A DNA stretch of 64,000 nucleotides from Acetobacteraceae bacterium. GTDB taxonomy: Bacteria > Pseudomonadota > Alphaproteobacteria > Acetobacterales > Acetobacteraceae. Both the position numbers and the translations under genes were made by a program. The stretch lies in NCBI GenBank assembly GCA_030041375.1, contig JASHOA010000022.1, forward strand, positions 1 through 64,000, written 5' to 3'. Under the pieces are notes generated by a model. The model saw only the letters and a list, made by a program, of their open reading frames with translations. It had not been told where the DNA came from and searched no databases. Below, piece after piece: positions 43,418 to 52,884 of the stretch (its first letter is position 1; each line of letters starts with the position of its first letter).

Positions 43418-45169
43418 TCAGACGACCGTGTAGGCGGCGTATTTGTGGAGCAGCCGCTTCGGCTTGGAGAGAGCGTCGCGGCGGAAGGGATCGCCGAGTT
43501 CCTGGGTCACCATCATTTCGAGGACGGTCGTCTTGCCGTCGCGCTGCGCGCGGCAGGCGCTTACCAGCGCGTCACCGACGTCGGAGATTTTGTCGACCAC
43601 CTGGCCCTCGGCCCCCATGGCGCGGGCGATCGCGGCGAAACTCGGGTTCTTGAGATTGGTGCCGACGAACCGGCGGGCGTAGAAATCGACCTGGTTCTTC
43701 TTCTCGGCACCCCACTGACCGTTGTTGAAGACGACCGCCGTAACGGGGAGATTCTCGCGGACGGCGGTGAGGATTTCGCCAAAGCTCATGGTGAAGGCGC
43801 CGTCGCCCACGTAGGCGATGGCCGGACGTGCCGGGGCGGCAGCCTTGGCGCCGATCGCGACCGGGAAGGCGTAGCCGCAATTTCCGAAGCTCATGGCGGC
43901 GAGCATGCTGCGCGGCTGCTCGAAGCGGAGGTAGCTGTTCGATACCGAGCAGATATTGCCGATATCGGTGGAGACGATGGCGCCCTTCGGCATGGCCTCT
44001 TCGAGAGCGCGGAGCATCTGTCTCGGATGCATGGCGGAGGCGGTACTGCCGACCTCGCGGCTGAAATCGTCAGTTTCCTGGGTCCAGTGGCCGAGTTCGT
44101 TTTCCCAGGCAGACTTTTCGGCGGCCACGGTCTCGAGCCGCTGCTGGCGCGATGCGGTGCCGCGGAGCGGGCGGTTGGCGAGCGCGGAAAGGAGCGCCTC
44201 CGTCACCTCTGCGGCGTCGCCCGCGATGCCGACCGACATTTTTTTGACGAGGCCAAGAGATTTCGGATCAGCATCGACCTGAATGATCTTGGCAGTGCGC
44301 GGCCAGTAGTCGATGCCGTGCTGGGGGAGCGTGCCGAACGGGCCGAGGCGCGTGCCGAGCGCGAGCACGATGTCGGCGCGGGCGATCAACTTCATCGCCG
44401 CCTTGGAACCCTGATAGCCGAGCGGTCCGGCCCAGAGCGGGTGGTTGGCGGGGAAGCTGTCGTTGTGGAGATAGCTCGTGACAACGGGGGCGCCGAGCAG
44501 TTCGGCGAGCGAGGTGCAGGCTTCGCCTGCGCCGGAGGCGATGACGCCGCCGCCGGCGACGATGACCGGGAAGGTTGCATCGGCGAGAAGTGCGGCCGCG
44601 GCTCCGACCGCGTGCGGACTGCCGGCGCCGCGCTCAATCCGGATCGGTTCGGGGATCTCGTAGTCGTCCACTGCATAGAAATAGTCGCGTGGAATGTTGA
44701 GCTGAGTCGGGCCGAGTTCGAGGATGGCACGGTCGAAGCAGCGGGCGGTGATTTCCGCCATCCGGCGCGGATTGTTGACGTGCCCCTGGTATTTCGTGAT
44801 CCCCGAGAAGATCGGGAGCTGATCGGTTTCCTGGAAGCCGCCGAGGCCCATTGTCGAAGACCCCGATTCGGGGGTGACGGCGACGACGGGGCTGTGCGCC
44901 CAGTAGGCGGCGGCGATGGCGGTGACGAAATTCGTGATGCCGGGGCCGTTCTGGCCGATGCAGACCCCGTGGCGGCCGCTGATGCGGGCGTAGCCGTCTG
45001 CCATGTGGGCGGCGCCCTGTTCGTGAACGGTGGGGATGAAGCGGATGCCGGCGGCGGGAAAGAGATCCAGCGCGTCCATGTAGGCGGAGCCGACGATGCC
45101 GAACATGTTCTGTACGCCCTGGGCATGCAGAGTTTCGACGAAGGCTTCGCTGGCGGTCATCTTGGTCAT
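43418..45169 (-). CDS. xsc: Sulfoacetaldehyde acetyltransferase
   Basis: Thiamine-diphosphate enzyme that converts sulfoacetaldehyde and phosphate to acetyl phosphate and sulfite, the C-S bond-breaking step of C2-sulfonate degradation. The 583-residue length is typical. The start TASEAFVETLHAQGVQNMFG is characteristic of Xsc. The cofactor-activating Glu lies in IPTVHEQGAAHMADGYAR (about residue 50), and the ThDP/Mg motif runs from GDGAFTMSF to VVFNNGQWGAEKKNQ. ATG 45169 overlaps the stop of the IclR gene (ATGA), so the long upstream frame is discarded. It depends on a ligase and dehydrogenase downstream for sulfoacetaldehyde and on pta to use the product. Confidence 0.92.
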   Translation of the reverse strand: MTKMTASEAFVETLHAQGVQNMFGIVGSAYMDALDLFPAAGIRFIPTVHEQGAAHMADGYARISGRHGVCIGQNGPGITNFVTAIAAAYWAHSPVVAVTPESGSSTMGLGGFQETDQLPIFSGITKYQGHVNNPRRMAEITARCFDRAILELGPTQLNIPRDYFYAVDDYEIPEPIRIERGAGSPHAVGAAAALLADATFPVIVAGGGVIASGAGEACTSLAELLGAPVVTSYLHNDSFPANHPLWAGPLGYQGSKAAMKLIARADIVLALGTRLGPFGTLPQHGIDYWPRTAKIIQVDADPKSLGLVKKMSVGIAGDAAEVTEALLSALANRPLRGTASRQQRLETVAAEKSAWENELGHWTQETDDFSREVGSTASAMHPRQMLRALEEAMPKGAIVSTDIGNICSVSNSYLRFEQPRSMLAAMSFGNCGYAFPVAIGAKAAAPARPAIAYVGDGAFTMSFGEILTAVRENLPVTAVVFNNGQWGAEKKNQVDFYARRFVGTNLKNPSFAAIARAMGAEGQVVDKISDVGDALVSACRAQRDGKTTVLEMMVTQELGDPFRRDALSKPKRLLHKYAAYTVV

Positions 45170-46134
45170 CTGGGCTGCTTCCTCTGTCGCGTGGCCTGCC
45201 GCCGGTGCAAGGGAGGGCCGGCGGCGAAGCCGGGATTGAAGGTAGTGAGACTCTCGCCGAGCGCACGGGCTGCCTGGACCAGTGCGGCACGGTGGCGGTA
45301 GGCGTCGGAGATGGGCATGCGCGCGGCAGGTGCCTGGATCGCGATGCCGGCCAAGATTTCGTGGCGGTGATTGAACACCGGCGCGCCGAGGCAGACAACC
45401 CCGGCGAGGTACTCTTCGCGATCGACCGAAAGCCCGTCGCGGCGGATTTTCTCGAGTTCGGCTTCGAGAGAAGGCGTGGTGGTGATCGTGTTGCGGGTAA
45501 AGGGCCGGAGCTCGAGCTGCTCGAGCAGGGTTGCGCGTTGTCTTTCGGGCAGGAATGCGAGGAAGAGCTTGCCGATTGCCGTGCAGTAGAGGGGCACCCG
45601 GGCGCCGATCGGGAAGTGCAGCCGGAGCGGCCAATGCTGCGCCTCGACACGATCGAAATAGAGGATCTGGTTTCCTTCGAGGGTGCCGATGTTGCAGGTT
45701 TCGCCGACCTCGGCGACGAGGCCGTGCAGGATCTGGCGGCGTGGCGCGTACTGGATGGAGCTATTCAGGATGCCGAAGGCGAAGTCGACAAGGCGGGGAC
45801 CGACCGCGATGCGGCGCGTGGCGAGCCCGCGGTGCAGGATGCCGTCTCGCTCGAACTGCTCGATCATGCGGTAGATGGTTGGCTTCGGCAGATCGAGGTG
45901 GGCGGCGATTTCGGAGGCTGCGACCGGCCGGGCGGCGCGGACGATATATTCGAGAACCGCGAACGCGCGCTGGAAGACACCGGTGCCGAGTTTTGGCCCT
46001 TGCTCGGCGGTGTCCGGCGCCAGGAGTGCGGGTGCACGAGCGTGCGGGCGCGCGGCCCGCGCGCCCTTGGCGCGGGGCGGGCGGCGCTGCGGGCCGGTGT
46101 CATTGCGGCCCGAGTGATTGTGCGTTCGTCCCAC
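45166..46134 (-). CDS. IclR-family transcriptional regulator
   Basis: A regulator of about 322 residues with an N-terminal basic, unconserved tail, a winged helix-turn-helix (RAFAVLEYIVRAARPVAASE to DLPKPTIYRMIEQFERDG) and the IclR ligand-binding domain (GETCNIGTLEGNQILYFDRV, YCTAIGKLFLAF, GVVCLGAPVFNHRHE). The GTG at 46134 is favoured because AGAGGAAAGG lies about 9 bases upstream; the frame extends 22 codons further without support. Its stop overlaps the xsc start, so regulator and catabolic genes share one transcript. It probably controls that transcript and perhaps the divergent gene at 46322 in response to a sulfonate or its metabolite. Confidence 0.85.
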   Translation of the reverse strand: MGRTHNHSGRNDTGPQRRPPRAKGARAARPHARAPALLAPDTAEQGPKLGTGVFQRAFAVLEYIVRAARPVAASEIAAHLDLPKPTIYRMIEQFERDGILHRGLATRRIAVGPRLVDFAFGILNSSIQYAPRRQILHGLVAEVGETCNIGTLEGNQILYFDRVEAQHWPLRLHFPIGARVPLYCTAIGKLFLAFLPERQRATLLEQLELRPFTRNTITTTPSLEAELEKIRRDGLSVDREEYLAGVVCLGAPVFNHRHEILAGIAIQAPAARMPISDAYRHRAALVQAARALGESLTTFNPGFAAGPPLHRRQATRQRKQPR

Positions 46135-46321
46135 TGAATGGTGCCTTTCCTCTTGAAAGCTGATACACGACGTCTTTCGGGTCAAGAGCGATTCGGCCAC
46201 CGAGTTCCAGCGTCTCTGGCGTCAGGACCGTGGAGGCCAGCGGAAACGAAGCCCCGGCCCTTGGCGGGAAAGCCTCTCTTGTATAGGCAGAGCGGCAAGC
46301 AACCGACGAAGGCTTGGCATC

Positions 46322-48637
46322 ATGACCAAATTCGGTACCGCGCAATCCGTCCGTCGTGTCGAGGATCCGAGACTGTTGCAGGGGCGGGGCAGATATACCG
46401 ACGATATCGCTCCGCCCGGCGTGCTGCACGCCGTCGTGGTGCGCAGCCCCCATGCGCATGCGCGGATAGGCGGAATCGACAGCGAGGCCGCGCGGCGGGT
46501 GCCCGGGGTGGTTGGCATCTTCACGGCGGCCGATCTTGCCGCCGGCGGAGTGGGCGCGATGCCGTGCGAGGTTTCATTGAAGAACCGGGACGGCTCGAAG
46601 AACGCCGAACCGCCCCGCCCGGCTCTGGCCGGCGATGTCGCGAAGTACGTCGGCGATGGGGTCGCGCTGGTGGTGGCAGAGACGCTGAATGCGGCGCGCG
46701 ACGGCGCGGCGGCAGTGACTGTGGACTATGATGTGCTGGCGTCGATCACCGACCTCTCGCGGGCGACGGAGGAGGGTGAGCCGCGTGTGTGGGAGGGGAG
46801 TGCCCGGAACATTTGCTTCGACTGGGAGATCGGAGATCGGGCCGCGACGGAGGCCGCGTTTGGGAAAGCGAGCCATGTCAGCCGGATCCAGGTTGTCAAC
46901 AACCGCATCGTGGTCTGCTCGATGGAGACGCGAGCGGCGGTTGCGCAGTATGACGGGGCAACCGGGCGCTGGACGCTCGAAACCTGCACGCAGGGGGGCT
47001 GGCTGCTGAAGAGCCATCTCGCCAAGGTCTTCGGGGTCGATGCAGAGCGGTTTCATGTGCTGACGCCCGATGTCGGCGGCGGTTTCGGGATGAAGGCCTT
47101 TCCTTATCCCGAGCATGTGCTGGTGTGCTTCGCCGCGCGGCGGCTAGGCAAAGCCGTGAAATGGACCGCGGAGCGTTCGGAGGCGTTTCTTTCCGATACG
47201 CATGGGCGTGACAACATCTCGGAGGCCGAGTTGGCGCTGGGGCCCGATGGTCAGTTCCTGGCTCTGCGCACGCATATCGTTGCCAATATGGGCGCCTATC
47301 TTTCCGCCTTTGCGCCCTACATCCCGACCTATGCCGGCACGTGGGTGCTGCCCGGTGTGTACCAATTCCGCATTGCGTACGCGAATGTCATCGGCGTATT
47401 CACGAATACAACGCCGGTGGATGCCTATCGGGGGGCGGGACGCCCGGAAAGCAACTACCTGCTGGAGCGGCTGATCGACGCGGCGGCCGCGGAGATTGGG
47501 ATCGACCGGGTAGCGTTGCGGCGGAGGAACATGGTGAAGTCCTCGGCGCTGCCATGGACGACGCCGGTCGGCAAAGTGTACGATTCCGGCGATTTCGAGC
47601 GGGTGCTCGATGTGGCGCTCACCAAGTCCGAATGGGCGGGCTTTCCTGCAAGAAGGAATGCTTCGCTCGCCAAGGGAAAGAAACGCGGCATCGGGCTTGC
47701 GTATTACCTTGAGTCGACTGGAGGAAGCCCGACGGAGCGCGCGGAAATCCGGTTCAGCGAGGATCGGTTCGTCGATGTTTTCGTGGGCACCCAGAGCAAC
47801 GGACAGGGACACGAAACTGCGTACGTGCAATTGACCTCGGAACGGCTGGGCGTCGAGGCGGAGCGCATTCGTATCCGCCAGGGAGACACCGACCAAATTC
47901 CTGAAGGTGGTGGCACGGGCGGTGCCCGCAGCCTTTATTCGGAGGGCCAGGCAATCCTGGCCACGACCGCGAGCGTGATCGAAAAAGGGCGCAAGGCGGC
48001 GTCCGAAGCGCTGGAAGCGGCAGCGGAGGATATTGCCTTCGAGGACGGCAGCTTCCGCATCGCGGGCACCGACCGGGCGATCGAAATTCTCGAGCTTGCG
48101 GCGAAGCAGAGAGCCAAGGTTGCGGCAGGAGAGCAGGCGACATTGCTCGATTCGGTCGAGGTTGCGCCGATTCCGGCGGCGACCTTCCCGAACGGTTGCC
48201 ACATAGCAGAAGTGGAAATCGATCCGCAGACGGGCGTGGTGGATGTCGTGCGCTACACGGTCGCGGATGACTTCGGGAGGCTGGTCAACCCGATGATTGC
48301 GCGCGGACAGGTGCATGGCGGTGTTGCCCAGGGGATCGGGCAGGCGGCGAATGAACTGACGGCGTACGACCGCGAGTCCGGACAATTGCTGTCGGGGAGC
48401 TTCATGGATTATGCGCTTCCGCGGGCCGACGACCTACCGGACATCGATGTCGAATTCGTGGAAATCCCGTGCAAGACGAATCCGTTGGGCGTGAAGGGCG
48501 CGGGCGAGGCGGGATCTGTCGGCAGTACGCCGGCGTTGATCAATGCCGTCATTGATGGCTTGCGCGATGCCGGAGTGACCAAGCTCGACATGCCGGCGAG
48601 CCCGGAGCGCGTCTGGCGGGCGTTGCAGCACGCCTGA
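46322..48637 (+). CDS. Molybdenum hydroxylase large subunit, CoxL/XDH family (first copy)
   Basis: A 771-residue molybdopterin-cytosine-dinucleotide-binding subunit of the xanthine dehydrogenase/CO dehydrogenase family. It shows the ald_Xan_dh_C domain at the N-terminus (SVRRVEDPRLLQGRGRYTDD), PDVGGGFGMKAFPYPEH, the active-site loop DAYRGAGRPESNY and the catalytic Glu in GVKGAGEAGSVGS. The AYRGAGR loop is the form II type, not the CO-oxidising AYRCSFR type, so carbon monoxide is not the expected substrate. No FAD or iron-sulfur subunit gene lies nearby. It is divergent from the iclR-xsc operon across 187 bp. Confidence 0.87.
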   Translation: MTKFGTAQSVRRVEDPRLLQGRGRYTDDIAPPGVLHAVVVRSPHAHARIGGIDSEAARRVPGVVGIFTAADLAAGGVGAMPCEVSLKNRDGSKNAEPPRPALAGDVAKYVGDGVALVVAETLNAARDGAAAVTVDYDVLASITDLSRATEEGEPRVWEGSARNICFDWEIGDRAATEAAFGKASHVSRIQVVNNRIVVCSMETRAAVAQYDGATGRWTLETCTQGGWLLKSHLAKVFGVDAERFHVLTPDVGGGFGMKAFPYPEHVLVCFAARRLGKAVKWTAERSEAFLSDTHGRDNISEAELALGPDGQFLALRTHIVANMGAYLSAFAPYIPTYAGTWVLPGVYQFRIAYANVIGVFTNTTPVDAYRGAGRPESNYLLERLIDAAAAEIGIDRVALRRRNMVKSSALPWTTPVGKVYDSGDFERVLDVALTKSEWAGFPARRNASLAKGKKRGIGLAYYLESTGGSPTERAEIRFSEDRFVDVFVGTQSNGQGHETAYVQLTSERLGVEAERIRIRQGDTDQIPEGGGTGGARSLYSEGQAILATTASVIEKGRKAASEALEAAAEDIAFEDGSFRIAGTDRAIEILELAAKQRAKVAAGEQATLLDSVEVAPIPAATFPNGCHIAEVEIDPQTGVVDVVRYTVADDFGRLVNPMIARGQVHGGVAQGIGQAANELTAYDRESGQLLSGSFMDYALPRADDLPDIDVEFVEIPCKTNPLGVKGAGEAGSVGSTPALINAVIDGLRDAGVTKLDMPASPERVWRALQHA

Positions 48638-48747
48638 CGGAGCCGGCCTTCCCCGCGCGGGCCACCGGCCGCGATTCCGCGGCCGTTTCCCTCGGCGTCG
48701 GTAAACTGAGAAGACGGCAAGAATTCGTTGCAGCGAAGGGAATTGCC

Positions 48748-51069
48748 ATGGCGCCATTGCAGGCGACTTCTGTCAGGCGGCGCGAGGATCGGCGGCTTCT
48801 GACGGGTGAGGGACGCTACGTTGCCGACGGCAAGCGGCCGGACATGCTCGATGCGGTGCTGGTGCGTTCGCCGCACGCCCATGCGGAGGTGCGGCGCGTT
48901 GACGGCGCGGCGGCGACGGCCGTTCCCGGCTTCGTGGGCTTCTACACGCATCGGGATCTAAGTGCAGTCGGGCCTATTCCAGGCGGCATCGGCTTTCCTC
49001 GTCCGGACGGGACGCCGGCGCCGCGGACAGACCGTTCCCTTCTTGCCAGAGAACGCGTCCGCTTCGTCGGCGAGCCGGTGGCGCTGGTGATCGCGGAGAC
49101 CCGCGCTGCCGCCGAGGAAGCAGCGGAAAGGGTCGTCGTGGAGTATGCGGCTTTGCCGGTGGTGACCGATCCGGCGGAAGCGATGCGGCCGGGCGCACCG
49201 GCGGTATGGGACGAGACGCCCGACAATATCGCGTTTCTCTGGAAGGGAGGCGATGCCGAGCGGACCGCGGCCGGGTTGCGGGCGGCGGCGCGAGTTGCAC
49301 AGCTGCGCTTCTCGATCTCGCGCGTGACCGCCAATTCTCTCGAACCGCGCGGCGCCTGGGCGGAAATCGAGCCCGACGGGCGCCTCGCGCTGCATGCCTC
49401 GATCCAGGCCCCGTTTGGACTCCGGAACGGGTTGGCCGAGAACAATCTTCACGTGCGACCGACCGACATCCGGGTGCTGGCCGAGGATGTCGGCGGCTCG
49501 TTCGGCATGAAAGCCGGCGTGCAGGCGGAGTACGCGCTGGTCGCGTGGGCGGCGCAGAGACTCAAGAGACCGGTCCGCTGGGTGGCGGATCGGACGGAGG
49601 GGTTTCTCAGCGACGAGCAGGCCCGCGAGATGCAGATTACGGCCGAACTGGGGCTCGACGCGGAGGGACGATTCACCGCACTGAAGGTGCGATGGGACGT
49701 GAACCTGGGCGCCTATGTATCCGGCCGCTCGGCGTGGTGCGTGGGCAATATCGGCGGCATTGCCGGTGTGTACGCGATCCCCGCGATCTATGCCGAATGC
49801 TGCGGAGTCTTGACCCATACCGTGCCCACGGCGGCGTATCGGGGCGCCGGGCGGCCCGAGGCGACTTATACGATCGAGCAGATCATCGACGCGGCGGCGA
49901 GAGAGCTGAAGATCGATCCGTTCGAACTGAGGCGGCGCAACCTGATCGCACCCGAAGCGATGCCGTACCGGACCGCGCTCACCTTCACGTACGATTGCGG
50001 AGAGTTCGAAGGGAACATGAAGGCGGCTGCGGATCTGGCGGATCTCGAGAGCTTCCCGACGCGGCGCGAAGAGGCGCGGCAAGCGGGCAAGCTGCGCGGA
50101 ATCGGCATCTGCAACTGCATCGAGGTTGCCGGCGGACCGTTCCTGCGCCCGGGGAAGGACATGGCGAATCTGCGCCTGGCGCAAGACGGGACGCTCATTC
50201 TGCACACCGGGACGATGTCGGTCGGCCAGGGCGTGGAAACCGCGTTCTGCCAACTCATTGCCGAGAGGTTCGGGGTACCGATCGAGAAGGTCCGTTATGC
50301 GCAGGGAGACACCGACGATCTTCCCTATGGCAGGGGCAATGGCGGTTCGAGTTCGTTGTGCACGGGCGGCTCAGCGGTGTGGCTGGCCGCGGACAGACTG
50401 ATCGAAAGCGCGAAGCGGGTCGCGGCGGAACGCCTGGAGGCCGCGGTGGAGGATGTGACGTTCGAAGGCGGGGCGTTCACCATCGCTGGAACGGATCGTT
50501 CCGTGGATCTGGCGACGGTGGCGCGAGCGGCCGCCGATGGCGGCGAGGGCGAGGAGGGTGGCCTGGCGGAACAGGGGGAATTCGTTCCCGGCGCGGTCAA
50601 CTATCCGAACGGCACGCATATCTGCGAAGTGGAGATCGATCCGGATACCGGAGTTGCGGAGATCGTGCGGTACAGCGCGGTGGAGGAACTGGGCGCGATC
50701 CTCAATCCGATGCTCGTGGCCGGGCAGTTGCATGGCGGCATTGCGCAAGGAATCGGCCAGGCGATGGGCGAAAAGATCGTGCACGACCGGGAAAGCGGGC
50801 AGCTTCTGACGGCCTCCTTCATGGACTACACGATGCCACGGGCCGGAGATCTGCCGGAGTTCCGGCTGGCGACGCGCGAGGTCCCGACCAAGGCCAACCC
50901 GATCGGTGCGAAGGGGGTCGGGGAGGCCGGTAACGTGGGCGCGCTGGCCGCGGCGATGAATGCAGTGAACGCGGCGCTGGCACCGCTCGGGGTCGGTCAT
51001 CTCGACATGCCGGCGACGCCGGCCAGGGTCTGGCAAGCGATTCAGGCGGCGAAGAGCGGGCGGGATTGA
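48748..51069 (+). CDS. Molybdenum hydroxylase large subunit, CoxL/XDH family (second copy)
   Basis: A 773-residue paralogue of the preceding gene with the same order of motifs: SVRRREDRRLLTGEGRYVAD, EDVGGSFGMKAGVQAEY, AAYRGAGRPEATY and catalytic GAKGVGEAGNVGA. It also lacks adjacent small and medium subunit genes. The two copies are clearly diverged, so they may have different substrates or form a mixed complex. A 110-bp gap separates them. The PQQ dehydrogenase gene begins 128 bp later. Confidence 0.87.
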   Translation: MAPLQATSVRRREDRRLLTGEGRYVADGKRPDMLDAVLVRSPHAHAEVRRVDGAAATAVPGFVGFYTHRDLSAVGPIPGGIGFPRPDGTPAPRTDRSLLARERVRFVGEPVALVIAETRAAAEEAAERVVVEYAALPVVTDPAEAMRPGAPAVWDETPDNIAFLWKGGDAERTAAGLRAAARVAQLRFSISRVTANSLEPRGAWAEIEPDGRLALHASIQAPFGLRNGLAENNLHVRPTDIRVLAEDVGGSFGMKAGVQAEYALVAWAAQRLKRPVRWVADRTEGFLSDEQAREMQITAELGLDAEGRFTALKVRWDVNLGAYVSGRSAWCVGNIGGIAGVYAIPAIYAECCGVLTHTVPTAAYRGAGRPEATYTIEQIIDAAARELKIDPFELRRRNLIAPEAMPYRTALTFTYDCGEFEGNMKAAADLADLESFPTRREEARQAGKLRGIGICNCIEVAGGPFLRPGKDMANLRLAQDGTLILHTGTMSVGQGVETAFCQLIAERFGVPIEKVRYAQGDTDDLPYGRGNGGSSSLCTGGSAVWLAADRLIESAKRVAAERLEAAVEDVTFEGGAFTIAGTDRSVDLATVARAAADGGEGEEGGLAEQGEFVPGAVNYPNGTHICEVEIDPDTGVAEIVRYSAVEELGAILNPMLVAGQLHGGIAQGIGQAMGEKIVHDRESGQLLTASFMDYTMPRAGDLPEFRLATREVPTKANPIGAKGVGEAGNVGALAAAMNAVNAALAPLGVGHLDMPATPARVWQAIQAAKSGRD

Positions 51070-51197
51070 CAGCCTTGCCGACTGGTCGCAGTCATGTTCT
51101 CTGCGCGTTGCGACCATCATGTCGACATGCGATCCGTGGCGACGGCGCGGTGTGGCGTTCCGAGAACAAAGAAGCAGGGGGCGGGGGCCAGGAAACG

Positions 51198-52853
51198 ATG
51201 AAAATCAGCTTTCCATCACGCGCGGCAGTGAGTGCAGCGGGATCCGTAGCGACGATTCTTGCTGCGATCGCGATGCAACCTGCGTTCGGAGCCGGCAGCA
51301 CCGTAGCGTGGCCGACATACGGCGGCGATGACGCGAATACGCGGTACGCCGATCTGGATCAGATCAACGCGCAGAATGTGAGCTCGCTGGCGCCAGCCTG
51401 GATTTACCAGACCGGCGTGATGGGCGCGGACGAGGGCACGCCGCTCGTTGTCGGCGACACGATGTATGTGACGACCGGCGTCAACGACACGATCATTGCG
51501 CTGGATGCCGCGACCGGGAAGATGCGCTGGAGGCATGCGACAGCGCTCGGATTTGTCAGTCTTTGTTGCGGCACCAACAATCGCGGTGTTGCCGTGGACG
51601 ACAACAAGGTCTTTTACGCGACCCTGGACGGCCACCTGATCGCGCTCGATGCGGCGAGCGGCAAAGAGCTCTGGAGCGTCGTGCTCGGGGATCCGAAGGA
51701 CGGGTTCAGCGAGACGATGGCGCCGTTGCTGTGGGATGGGAAAATCTACATCGGCAGCGCCGGCGGGGAGTACGGGATCCGCGGATCACTGAGCGCGTAT
51801 TCCGAAGCGGATGGCAAGGAACTGTGGCGCTGGTGGACGGTCTCGCCGGGCTGGGAAGGAAATTATGTCACCGAGGTGCATGGCGTTTCCCTGCACCGCG
51901 ACGTCGCAGAGGAGAAAGCGGATGCCGCCAAGTGGGCGGATGCCTGGCAACATGGCGGCGGGCCGGTCTGGATGACGCCTGCACTGGATGCGGCGACGGG
52001 GACGATCTACGCGAGCACGGGAAATCCGGCGCCGCAGCTTCTCGGGGCGGTGCGGCCAGGAGACAACCTCTATACCGATTCGATCGTCGCGCTGGATGCG
52101 AACACGGGCGTGCTGAAGTGGGCCTATCAGGAAACGCCGCACGATCTCTGGGATTACGATGCGACCAGCCCGCCGCTGTTGTTCGATGTGACCGGTCCGA
52201 ACGGAGCAAAAGTTCCTGCGGTCGGCGAGGCGAGCAAGACCGGGTGGTTCTATATTCTGGAAAGGGACAACGGAAAGTTCCTCCGGGTGTCGGAGCCCTT
52301 TGTGCCGCAGATGAATCTCTACAAGCCCCCGGGCCCGAACGGAATCACGGTCGAGCCCGGCTCCCTTGGCGGGGCCAACTGGTCGCCGACATCGTTCAAC
52401 CCCGGGCTTGGCCTTGCCTATGTCGCATCGGTCGTACTGCCGCGGGTGGACAAGCCGATTCCGTACACCGAATGGAAAACCGGTGGCCAGCGCTGGGCCG
52501 GTAGCCATGAAGTCAACACCCCTGGAGAGAAGGGCTCGGGGACCTTCACGGCGATCAATGTCACGACCGGCAAGGTGGCCTGGCAGGACAAGACAAGTAC
52601 GCCGCTGATCGGCGGCTCGCTCGCGCTTCCCGACCTCACGTTCGTCGGTGAAGGAGACGGCATGTTCGATGCCATGGACGCGAAAACGGGGAAAATTCTC
52701 TGGCAGTTCCAGACCGGGGCGGGAGTCTCGGCGGCGCCGATGGCGTACGAACTGAACGGGCGGGAATACATCGCCGTGCAGTCGGGCGGGAACACGTTGC
52801 TGGGCACGGCGCCTGGCGATGATGTCGTCGTGTTCGCCCTGCCGCAGAAGTGA
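51198..52853 (+). CDS. PQQ-dependent alcohol dehydrogenase-like protein (single domain)
   Basis: A 551-residue periplasmic quinoprotein with an N-terminal signal peptide (cleavage near AFGAG), folding as an eight-bladed propeller with repeated tryptophan-docking motifs (for example ALDAATGKMRWRH and ALDANTGVLKWAY). It has the vicinal Cys-Cys pair in SLCCGTNNRG (about 123-124), metal-ligand Glu and Asn (GGEYGIRG, STGNPAP) and the catalytic Asp in HDLWDYDATSPP (about 319). The Asp two residues later (321) is the position linked to lanthanide use in XoxF-type enzymes. No C-terminal cytochrome domain is present; the next gene encodes a separate cytochrome c. ATG 51198 follows AGGAAACG. Confidence 0.87.
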   Translation: MKISFPSRAAVSAAGSVATILAAIAMQPAFGAGSTVAWPTYGGDDANTRYADLDQINAQNVSSLAPAWIYQTGVMGADEGTPLVVGDTMYVTTGVNDTIIALDAATGKMRWRHATALGFVSLCCGTNNRGVAVDDNKVFYATLDGHLIALDAASGKELWSVVLGDPKDGFSETMAPLLWDGKIYIGSAGGEYGIRGSLSAYSEADGKELWRWWTVSPGWEGNYVTEVHGVSLHRDVAEEKADAAKWADAWQHGGGPVWMTPALDAATGTIYASTGNPAPQLLGAVRPGDNLYTDSIVALDANTGVLKWAYQETPHDLWDYDATSPPLLFDVTGPNGAKVPAVGEASKTGWFYILERDNGKFLRVSEPFVPQMNLYKPPGPNGITVEPGSLGGANWSPTSFNPGLGLAYVASVVLPRVDKPIPYTEWKTGGQRWAGSHEVNTPGEKGSGTFTAINVTTGKVAWQDKTSTPLIGGSLALPDLTFVGEGDGMFDAMDAKTGKILWQFQTGAGVSAAPMAYELNGREYIAVQSGGNTLLGTAPGDDVVVFALPQK

Positions 52854-52884
52854 GGGCGGCAAGGCGGCCGGCCTGGCCAGCGAT

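Noticed and set aside
43241-45301. A plus-strand open frame of 686 codons
   Set aside because: It lies antisense to xsc, which is unambiguous.
46140-46175. TTGACC-like -35 element for the iclR promoter
   Set aside because: The only AT-containing -10 candidate (TATCAG) lies 14 bp away, too close for a normal promoter, so no promoter is claimed.
46322-48637. Aerobic CO dehydrogenase large subunit (form I)
   Set aside because: The active-site loop reads AYRGAGR instead of AYRCSFR, and coxM/coxS are absent.
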